From Clostridiales bacterium UBA4039 (lineage in GTDB: Bacteria; Bacillota; Clostridia; Lachnospirales; Vallitaleaceae), in assembly GCA_002382805.1 (NCBI GenBank), contig DGAD01000030.1, positions 1 to 19,803 on the forward strand: DNA of 19,803 nucleotides. The letters are read 5' to 3'. The translations under genes and the position numbers were made by a program. Shown here piece by piece: positions 13,761 through 19,803 of the stretch (within the stretch, counting starts at the first letter, position 1; each line of letters opens with the position of its first letter). Below the pieces are notes generated by a model. That model saw nothing but the letters and a program-made list of their open reading frames with translations. It was not told where the DNA came from and ran no database searches.

Positions 13761-14960
13761 TTATATATTGTCTATACTTGGGATACAAACATCCGTATCA
13801 ATATCTTGATCATAGTCGACATCCTCACGTGAGAACCCAAACAGCTTGTAAAATTCTTTTTGATATGCTTCGATATCTATCATTTCCTGCATGTTTTCTG
13901 AGTCTACCTGTTCAAAATATTCAAACGTCTCTCTCTGAATCTCTGGATCCATTTCATAATCATCAATGCGAATTCGTCCTTTTTCATCATAGATATCCGT
14001 TACATTTTCATCATACAATTTTGTCGAAAAAAGGCGATAAATCTGTTCAATACACCCTTCATGTGTTCCTTTTTTCTTCATCGTCTTATACAATGCCGCC
14101 ATGTATAAAGGTACAATTGGAATTGCCGCACTGGCTTGGGTCACTAAAGCTTTTGCAATCACCACACTCGCCTGTCCATCCACCGATTTTAATAAATCAT
14201 TAAGGGCTGCAGCTGTATTTTCAAGATGCTTTTTTGCACGCCCAATCGTTCCTTCACGATAAATCGGACGTGTAACTTCCGGTCCAATATATGAATATGA
14301 TATTGTTTTTGCTCCTTTTGCTAAAAGATCATGCTCAAGTAAGACTTCTATCCATAGCTGCCAATCTTCTCCACCCATAACTTTAGTGGTTTGCTCAATC
14401 TCTTGTTCATTGGCTGGTTCAATGGTTGCCATACTAATTGTCTTATTGTGTATGTCAATCGATTTGTTTGTATATGGTTCGTGAATTGGCTTTAAAACAG
14501 ACATATATTTGTCCCCTGTAACAGGATCAATACGTCGCGGTGCCGCTAAAGAATATATTACCAAATCAATTTTCCCAAGATCTTTTTGAATCGTCTCCAG
14601 TACTTCATCTTTTATTTCTTTGGAAAAAGCATCTCCATTAATGCTCTTTGCATAAAGGCCTTCATTTAACGCTTGTTCTTCAAAATACGCAGAATTATAC
14701 CAGCCTGGAGACGCTGTACGTTTTCCTTTTGCTTCTTTTTCATAAAACACACCAAGGGTACTTGCACCGCATCCATATGCTGATACAATTCGTGATGCCA
14801 GTCCATAGCCTGTTGATGCGCCGATAATCAATACATTTTTAGGTCCATCTATTTTTTCATTTGTCTGAACATAATTGACTTGCTCTTCAACATTTTTTTT
14901 ACATCCAATTGGATGTGCCGTTGTGCAAACAAAACCTCTTACTTTTGGTGTTATAATCAT
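13761..14960 (-). CDS. fabV: Trans-2-enoyl-CoA / enoyl-ACP reductase, FabV/Ter family
   Basis: 399 aa, the usual length for this long-chain SDR branch. It reduces the 2,3 double bond of enoyl thioesters with NAD(P)H; members act either on crotonyl-CoA (Ter, butyrate-type fermentation) or on enoyl-ACP in fatty acid synthesis (FabV, triclosan resistant). The N-terminal MIITPKVRGFVCTTAHPIGC is diagnostic, the nucleotide motif is IGASTGYGLA (46-55), and the active-site Y-x8-K is Y234/K243. Which substrate is used cannot be decided from sequence. GAGGAG lies 9 nt before the ATG. It has its own promoter; no terminator follows, so some transcripts may reach the reductase gene 96 bp downstream. Confidence 0.96.
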   Translation of the reverse strand: MIITPKVRGFVCTTAHPIGCKKNVEEQVNYVQTNEKIDGPKNVLIIGASTGYGLASRIVSAYGCGASTLGVFYEKEAKGKRTASPGWYNSAYFEEQALNEGLYAKSINGDAFSKEIKDEVLETIQKDLGKIDLVIYSLAAPRRIDPVTGDKYMSVLKPIHEPYTNKSIDIHNKTISMATIEPANEQEIEQTTKVMGGEDWQLWIEVLLEHDLLAKGAKTISYSYIGPEVTRPIYREGTIGRAKKHLENTAAALNDLLKSVDGQASVVIAKALVTQASAAIPIVPLYMAALYKTMKKKGTHEGCIEQIYRLFSTKLYDENVTDIYDEKGRIRIDDYEMDPEIQRETFEYFEQVDSENMQEMIDIEAYQKEFYKLFGFSREDVDYDQDIDTDVCIPSIDNI

Positions 14961-14995
14961 AATTTAATTCTCCTCTATATACATTCTTGTTTTAA

Positions 14996-15024
14996 ATTCT
15001 ATCGAAAAAACCAGCACTTGTCAA
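14996..15024 (-). promoter_or_regulatory. Promoter of fabV
   Basis: Perfect -35 TTGACA (15019-15024), 17-bp spacer, -10 TAGAAT (14996-15001). A second TTGACA (15035-15040) lies 16 bp upstream with no matching -10, as a direct repeat of the -35. Confidence 0.85.
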
Positions 15025-15050
15025 TTGTTTTGATTGTCAAAGTATTTTTC

Positions 15051-15084
15051 TTTTCAAAAAAACCTGTGATTTTACTCACAGGTT
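15051..15084 (-). terminator. Rho-independent terminator of the aminotransferase gene
   Basis: AACCTGTGA (minus strand 15076-15084) pairs perfectly over 9 bp with TCACAGGTT (15061-15069) around a 6-nt loop, followed by a T-run. Confidence 0.92.
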
Positions 15085-15113
15085 TACTTTATGATTGTAT
15101 CATAAGGATTGTC

Positions 15114-16382
15114 TTAAAGTTGAAGAAGTTTTTCAATCGTTACATATTGAATACATGTCGTCAGCACTTCAATCGCCAATTCCAATTCATATAAAGGTGG
15201 AAAAGTCGGCGCAATACGGATATTTGAATCTTTTGGATCTTTTCCATATGGGAATGTGGCTCCCGCAGGTGTTAATGTTACTCCATGCTCAGCGCAACAT
15301 TTAACAACGGATTTAGCACATCCATCCATTACATCCAAATTAATAAAATAACCTCCATTAGGATTGTTCCATTTAGCAATATTATATGCTCCGATTTCAC
15401 GTTCCATTACCTCAAGCACTTTATTAAACTTTGGCTCTAAGATCTCTGCATGCTTCATCATATGCGCTTCAATGGCATCTGTTGTCGGCAAAAATCGAAC
15501 ATGCATTAGTTGATTGATTTTGTTTGATCCAATCGTTTGATATCCCATATGTTTACGTATGTCATCTGCATTTTCTTCACTCATGGCCATGACTGCAATT
15601 CCTGACCCTGGAAATGTAACTTTAGATGTCGAACTAAACATATATACACGATTGGCATGGTTATTTTTTTTACATGCCTCTAATAAGTCTTTTAACTCAT
15701 CCCCATTATTATTTAGATGATGGATGTTATATGCATTATCCCACATAATTCTAAAATCCTTAGCAGCACATTCCATGGAAGCCAAACGATCAACCACTTC
15801 ATCAGAATATGTAATTCCTGTTGGATTGGAATATTTTGGAATACACCAGATTCCTTTTATCGTCTCGTCATCTCGAACAAGGGCTTCCACTTGATCCATA
15901 TCCGGACCTTCACTTGTCATCGGAATTAAAATCATCTCAATTCCTAAATCTTCACAAATTCCAAAGTGTCGATCATAGCCTGGTGCCGGACATAAAAACT
16001 TAATTTTGTCATAATCTTTCCATGGTTTCTTGCTGTCTACTGTTCCAAAAAGCAATGTTCGAACCAAAGTATCATACATAAGGTTTAAGCTTGAGTTACC
16101 ACCGATAATGAGCTCTTGCTCAGATACATTCATTCCTTGAGCAAACAAGGCTTTTGCTTCGGGTATTCCATCAAGTAATCCATAATTACGGTAATCAATA
16201 TTAATACTATAATCAACCGTACCATTAATCATACCATTTGACAAATCAAGTTGTTCTTTACATGGCTTGCCCCTAGCCATGTTCAAGTTCAGTCCCATTC
16301 CTTTGTACCGATCAAGTTTTTGCTTTAGTTCATTTTGATAACGTTTTAATTCTTCGTGTGTTTTTCCTTTAAAATAATCCAT
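15114..16382 (-). CDS. PLP-dependent aminotransferase, PF12897 type (probable aspartate aminotransferase)
   Basis: 422 aa fold-type I aminotransferase. The N-terminal GLNLNMARGKPCKEQLDLS (30-48) marks the PF12897 group rather than ordinary AspC; Actinobacterial members of that group are aspartate aminotransferases. Conserved PLP residues: NPTG (186-189), D215-N-A-Y218, Schiff-base K254 in SSTSKVTFPGSG, and the C-terminal Arg in NIRIAPTFPP that binds the substrate carboxylate. Cytosolic. It is a single-gene unit with its own promoter and terminator. Oddity: AGGAGG lies 14 nt before the ATG, longer than ideal, and an in-frame stop just upstream rules out a much longer protein. Confidence 0.88.
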   Translation of the reverse strand: MDYFKGKTHEELKRYQNELKQKLDRYKGMGLNLNMARGKPCKEQLDLSNGMINGTVDYSINIDYRNYGLLDGIPEAKALFAQGMNVSEQELIIGGNSSLNLMYDTLVRTLLFGTVDSKKPWKDYDKIKFLCPAPGYDRHFGICEDLGIEMILIPMTSEGPDMDQVEALVRDDETIKGIWCIPKYSNPTGITYSDEVVDRLASMECAAKDFRIMWDNAYNIHHLNNNGDELKDLLEACKKNNHANRVYMFSSTSKVTFPGSGIAVMAMSEENADDIRKHMGYQTIGSNKINQLMHVRFLPTTDAIEAHMMKHAEILEPKFNKVLEVMEREIGAYNIAKWNNPNGGYFINLDVMDGCAKSVVKCCAEHGVTLTPAGATFPYGKDPKDSNIRIAPTFPPLYELELAIEVLTTCIQYVTIEKLLQL

Positions 16383-16423
16383 ATCTATTTGTTATTCCTC
16401 CTAAACTCACAACCTTTTGTATA

Positions 16424-16452
16424 ATAATACACAATTTCTGCAAGATAATCAA
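16424..16452 (-). promoter_or_regulatory. Promoter of the aminotransferase gene
   Basis: -35 TTGATT (16447-16452), 17-bp spacer, -10 TATTAT (16424-16429) on the minus strand. Confidence 0.65.
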
Positions 16453-16566
16453 TAGATAATTTCATTTTTCAGGGATTTTATTTGGATTTCCATCATCTAA
16501 ACGCTTTTTATATGCAAGTATACAATCTCAAAACGTCAATTATAACTTTTATTTCTAACAAAATCA

Positions 16567-16595
16567 TTGCATTTATTTAGTAAAGAAGGTAAAGT
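16567..16595 (+). promoter_or_regulatory. Putative promoter of the MFS transporter gene
   Basis: -35 TTGCAT (16567-16572), 17-bp spacer, -10 TAAAGT (16590-16595). Moderate match. The stretch 16453-16566 between the two divergent promoters is AT-rich, and I see nothing else definite in it. Confidence 0.5.
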
Positions 16596-16597
16596 AT

Positions 16598-16612
16598 TAG
16601 TCATATTGACTA
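16598..16612. promoter_or_regulatory. Inverted repeat downstream of the MFS promoter, possible operator
   Basis: TAGTCA-TAT-TGACTA is a perfect 6-3-6 inverted repeat lying 2 bp after the -10 box, over the predicted transcription start and just before the ribosome binding site AAGGAGG (16616-16622). Confidence 0.5.
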
Positions 16613-16628
16613 TTTTAAGGAGGCCTCT

Positions 16629-17897
16629 ATGTTATCACATAAAATCGCAAAAAAAATCAACCCCTATTTTTATTATGGTTGGTTTATTGTGTTTATCTCT
16701 GCTATTAGCATGTTTTTTTCTGCACCTGGACAAAGTTTTTCTATTTCAACATTTATCAATTATTATATTGAAGATTTTGGGTATACACGCACATATATTT
16801 CTTTTATTTATTCCTTTGCAACTGTATTATCCGGTTCGCTTTTATTTATTGTAGGACGTCATGTCGATAAATTGGGACAACGCAAGATGTCAATAATTAT
16901 CGGACTCGCCCTCTCCATGGCTTGCATCTTTAATAGCCTTATACAAAATGTCATCATGCTTTTCTTGGGATTTTTCTTATTACGCTATCTTGGGCAAGGT
17001 TCTATGACGCTGATACCAAATGCCCTCTTGCCACAATGGTTTGAAAAAAAGCGAGCATTTGCAGTAAGCTTAGCCAGCCTTGGAATCATATTAGCCAATG
17101 TAATCGTCCCTCCTTTAAATATCTATTGGATTCAAAATTATGGGTGGGATATCACATGGCGATTTTGGAGTCTAGCTATTATTCTCATCTTTTTGCCTTT
17201 AGTTTACTTGTTTGTCATTGACAAACCTGAGGATGTCCAGTTGCTTCCAGATAACAACCCTGTCCATTCTCATCAGGACCTTTTGAATGAACTAGAAAAA
17301 ACAGACCGTGAGTCCTTTACATTAAAAGAATCTATGCACACCAAAGAATTTTGGTTTATTGGCATAATCAGCATGATTGTTCCTATGGTTACAACCGGAA
17401 TGATGTTTCACTTTTTTTCCATCATGAACCTTCAAGGAATCCAAGAAGAGACTGCTGCTTTTGCAATCGGACTTATTTCACTTCCCGGTTTTTTTATGCC
17501 TCTTGTATCCGGACTTATTATCGACCGCTATCGCTCTAAGTATATCATCGCTATCACCTTGTCTGTCATTGCTCTTGATTTGCTTTTTATGCTTATCGTC
17601 AGCAACCTATTTATGGCTATAGCTTTTATGTTAATCTATGGTAGTGCCACAAATGTACAAAACTTGACCCTAAACATTATTTGGGTGAAGTATTTTGGTC
17701 GTAAACACCTAGGTAGCATTCGTGGTGTCGCCACTGTTTTCACTGTCTTTGGCTCAGCTTTTGGAACCATTCCCTTTGGACTCTCTTATGACATCACCGG
17801 TAATTATATCGCCGTCTTTATTCTAATGTCTATCATTTGTTTTGCCGCACTATCCATGGCATTATCCATTCAGCGCCCTATAAAACTAGAACAGTAA
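16629..17897 (+). CDS. MFS transporter, monocarboxylate/oxalate-formate-antiporter-like
   Basis: 422 aa with about 12 hydrophobic segments in two halves joined by a polar loop near residues 205-240. The first TM has the YYGWFIVFISAISMFFSAPGQSFSIS pattern, whose YGW..G/A..S.G..YS-like layout is common in OFA and monocarboxylate carriers. The loop after TM2 has GRHVDKLGQRK, a good MFS motif A (G-x3-D-x2-G-x-R-K/R). Likely symport or antiport of a small organic acid; substrate unknown. Start ATG 16629 with AAGGAGG 6 nt upstream. Transcribed away from the aminotransferase; its last 12 bp overlap the AEC gene on the other strand. Confidence 0.85.
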   Translation: MLSHKIAKKINPYFYYGWFIVFISAISMFFSAPGQSFSISTFINYYIEDFGYTRTYISFIYSFATVLSGSLLFIVGRHVDKLGQRKMSIIIGLALSMACIFNSLIQNVIMLFLGFFLLRYLGQGSMTLIPNALLPQWFEKKRAFAVSLASLGIILANVIVPPLNIYWIQNYGWDITWRFWSLAIILIFLPLVYLFVIDKPEDVQLLPDNNPVHSHQDLLNELEKTDRESFTLKESMHTKEFWFIGIISMIVPMVTTGMMFHFFSIMNLQGIQEETAAFAIGLISLPGFFMPLVSGLIIDRYRSKYIIAITLSVIALDLLFMLIVSNLFMAIAFMLIYGSATNVQNLTLNIIWVKYFGRKHLGSIRGVATVFTVFGSAFGTIPFGLSYDITGNYIAVFILMSIICFAALSMALSIQRPIKLEQ

Positions 17898-18806
17898 TTG
17901 GGCAAAGTAAATGACAACAGGAATAGTTAGCGCACTACATGCTGTAGAGAAAAAAACTGTCTGTGAGGCATATTCCGGTTCATTTTTAAACTCAATAGCT
18001 AAAAGCACTGTATTAATCGCCGTCGGTGCCCCGCTACAAATAAGTAATACTTGAGCCGGAATCCCTTCTAACCCAATCCCCCATAACAAGGTTCCTGTAA
18101 TGACTGGTGCAATAATTAATCGAAGGGCTCCTGCAAGATAAACTCGCATTGATCGAAACTTTAACTGTGTATCTGCAAGTTGTGCACCAAGCGTAATCAA
18201 GGCTACAGGAACTAGCCCCTCTCCAGTAAGGTTAAGTCCATCTTGAATCGGTTGATAAATCGAAATATCTAGCACTTGTAATCCAAAGCCTAAAAAAATT
18301 GCATACATCATTGGCAATTTAAATATATCTAAAAAAGCTTCGCGCACACTTTTATGCCCAATATTTGTATTAAATATCCCGAAAATATTCAACAAAATAT
18401 TTTGCATAAACATAATAATAATCTGTATTGCTGAGGCAAATGGATTGTTAAACAATAAAGCAATCAAAGGAATACAAAAGTTCCCACTATTATAAAAGCA
18501 TGATGCATTAATCAAGGCACTTTTATGATTTTTATTATATCCAAGAACTCTTGCAAGTATCAATCCAATGAAAAACATTATAACAAAAGCCATGATCAAA
18601 ACTGAGACCACTTGTATAAATAAATTGGCCTCAAGCTTTATCGTATACATATTCATAAATAAAAAAGCAGGTATCATAATATAAAATTGTATTTTTGTTA
18701 ATGTATCTACATTCAATGTAAAACGTTTATGAAAATAATACCCTGCAAATACAGGTATAAAAATCGGCAATAATACGTGAAGAATAACAAAAACAATATA
18801 TGACAT
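17886..18806 (-). CDS. AEC (auxin efflux carrier) family transporter
   Basis: 306 aa, about ten hydrophobic segments in a 5+5 arrangement. The first-half motif FYNSGNFCIPL (104-114) is the AEC hallmark, and SGAPTAINTVLLA in the second half is its counterpart. Bacterial AEC proteins carry malate, malonate or other organic acids; no auxin role is implied. AAGGGG lies 5 nt before the ATG. It begins 17 bp after the EamA-type gene, so the two form an operon. The substrate cannot be told from sequence. Confidence 0.9.
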   Translation of the reverse strand: MSYIVFVILHVLLPIFIPVFAGYYFHKRFTLNVDTLTKIQFYIMIPAFLFMNMYTIKLEANLFIQVVSVLIMAFVIMFFIGLILARVLGYNKNHKSALINASCFYNSGNFCIPLIALLFNNPFASAIQIIIMFMQNILLNIFGIFNTNIGHKSVREAFLDIFKLPMMYAIFLGFGLQVLDISIYQPIQDGLNLTGEGLVPVALITLGAQLADTQLKFRSMRVYLAGALRLIIAPVITGTLLWGIGLEGIPAQVLLICSGAPTAINTVLLAIEFKNEPEYASQTVFFSTACSALTIPVVIYFAQLLF

Positions 18807-18823
18807 AATAACCCCTTAATAAT

Positions 18824-19681
18824 TTATTGTACTTTTCTCATACGTACCGCTGATATAAAAATAATAATATATCCAAGAACACTCCAAACGTCCGGATGCG
18901 AATTGAAGATAATTAATCCAAAGATTGCTGAAAAAATAACCCCAAAATAGTTATATATTGAAACTTCTTTTGCTTGCGCATGCTTATAGGCAAGAGTCAC
19001 TCCATATTGGCCTCCAACAGCACATACCCCTGCCAAAATCGCATATAACAGCTGAATATCTGTCATCGGTTCATAACTTGCAATAACAAACGGAAGCAAA
19101 GAGACAAACGTGAACATAGCAAAGAAGAAAACCACAACTGATGGGTGTGTGCCTTCCCCTAGCTTTCGCAACATCGTATATGATAAAGCCGCACCTGCTG
19201 CCCCCAATATTGCTATTGTATATGGTATAAAATCAAAAGACAGTTCTGGTTTAATCACAAACAACACACCAATAAATGCAATAATAATAACAGAAAACTG
19301 CCTTTTTGAGATATGTTCTTTTAAGAAAATCCAACTAAAAATAATGACAAACACTGTATTTAAACGGAATAAAACTGTTGCATCCGATAAAATTAAGTGG
19401 TCCAGCGCATAATAATTCATAACAATGGCTACGGTTCCTGTAAAGGAGCGTAAGGTTAATAACTTAAGTTGTCGAATGGGAAAAATAGATATGTGATGAA
19501 ACTTTAACATTACAAAACTAATATTTGCGATAACTGCTGAACGAATCAATGTTTTTTGTATAACCGGAACTTCTCCCGTTAATTTTACAAAAACACCCAT
19601 CAGCGAAAAAGCCAATGCTGAAAATATCATATATAAAACTGCTTGTTGCTTATCATTTAAACGTTTAAAATGACGAATCAT
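18824..19681 (-). CDS. DMT superfamily transporter (EamA domains)
   Basis: 285 aa with about ten hydrophobic segments forming two EamA repeats (about 15-140 and 155-283). Conserved features include MIFSALAFSLMGVFVKL in TM1, YALDHLILSDATVLFRLNTVF in TM3-4 and LKEHISKRQ at the end of the first repeat. Proteins of this group export amino acids, metabolites or drugs; the substrate is unknown. Start ATG 19681 has a modest site AAAGG about 8 nt upstream. First gene of a two-gene operon with the AEC carrier. Confidence 0.9.
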   Translation of the reverse strand: MIRHFKRLNDKQQAVLYMIFSALAFSLMGVFVKLTGEVPVIQKTLIRSAVIANISFVMLKFHHISIFPIRQLKLLTLRSFTGTVAIVMNYYALDHLILSDATVLFRLNTVFVIIFSWIFLKEHISKRQFSVIIIAFIGVLFVIKPELSFDFIPYTIAILGAAGAALSYTMLRKLGEGTHPSVVVFFFAMFTFVSLLPFVIASYEPMTDIQLLYAILAGVCAVGGQYGVTLAYKHAQAKEVSIYNYFGVIFSAIFGLIIFNSHPDVWSVLGYIIIFISAVRMRKVQ

Positions 19682-19726
19682 GTTTATTACCTTTCCATGT
19701 ATACTCTGTTGATAAGATTCCCCGTC

Positions 19727-19755
19727 ATCTTACTATAAACGCCTTAGTGCGTCAA
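19727..19755 (-). promoter_or_regulatory. Promoter of the DMT-AEC operon
   Basis: -35 TTGACG (19750-19755), 17-bp spacer, -10 TAAGAT (19727-19732). The leader is about 40 nt. Beyond it (19756-19803) I see only a short repeat, TCTGAT/TCTGATA, and no gene. Confidence 0.65.
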
Positions 19756-19803
19756 GTCATATCCACGCTTCATTGCTCTTTATCTGATTCATATCTGATA
19801 ATG

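Noticed and set aside
13778..14203. 141-codon open frame on the plus strand over fabV
   Set aside because: Shadow of fabV; composition is that of a non-coding frame rich in His, Ser and Leu.
15019..15040. Rex operator upstream of fabV
   Set aside because: The TTG...CAA ends are present, but the inner TTAA-type bases of the Rex consensus are not; kept only as an unexplained repeat.
1..19803. tRNA, rRNA or CRISPR arrays
   Set aside because: No cloverleaf-like, rRNA-like or regularly spaced repeat pattern was seen; all gaps between genes are under 250 bp and are accounted for by promoters, operators and terminators.

Overview
The window is AT-rich chromosomal DNA from a low-GC Firmicute, most likely an anaerobic Clostridia-type bacterium. 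The evidence is near-consensus sigma-A promoters, strong AGGAGG ribosome binding sites, a CIRCE element for HrcA, a 7-1-7 Fur box, an FabV/Ter-type enoyl reductase and a KDPG/KDG sugar-acid operon. It holds 18 complete protein genes, almost all on the minus strand, plus the first codons of a probable IS200/IS605 transposase at the left edge. I see no rRNA, tRNA or CRISPR array and no gap above about 250 bp without a gene.

Layout. (1) 1-~180: probable end of an IS200/IS605 element reading out of the window to the left, inserted just past the terminator of the serine operon. (2) 216-3746 (minus): serC, serA and a DUF1015 gene in one tight operon with its own promoter and terminator; no serB is present here. 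(3) 3896-7041: a YbdG-type MscS channel (minus) and a small HTH regulator (plus) with overlapping divergent promoters, then a translationally coupled pair of envelope genes (LiaF-like protein and a rhomboid-like protein that seems to lack its catalytic residues) converging on the HTH gene. (4) 7099-10141: clpB with a CIRCE operator, followed by a coupled ArsC/Spx-like gene. (5) 10173-12910: a FadR-subfamily GntR regulator and the eda-kdgK operon it probably controls; a perfect FadR-type operator lies at the eda start site. (6) 12921-15113: a stand-alone Fur-controlled ferredoxin reductase-like gene and fabV. (7) 15114-19755: a PF12897-type aminotransferase, a divergent MFS carrier, and a DMT-AEC transporter operon.

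How parts work together. serC/serA make phosphoserine from 3-phosphoglycerate, and DUF1015 is a candidate for the missing last step. Eda and KdgK convert 2-keto-3-deoxygluconate to pyruvate and glyceraldehyde-3-phosphate, presumably under the GntR repressor. ClpB is under heat-shock (HrcA) control.

The most unusual signals are regulatory: a clpB promoter whose -35 lies in the loop of the upstream gene's terminator; a near-perfect promoter placed between the kdgK stop and its terminator; a 31-bp perfect palindrome containing a Fur box; an inverted repeat filling the eda promoter spacer; and two pairs of convergent genes whose 3' ends overlap. All database-type assignments are from reading motifs by eye; no search was run.
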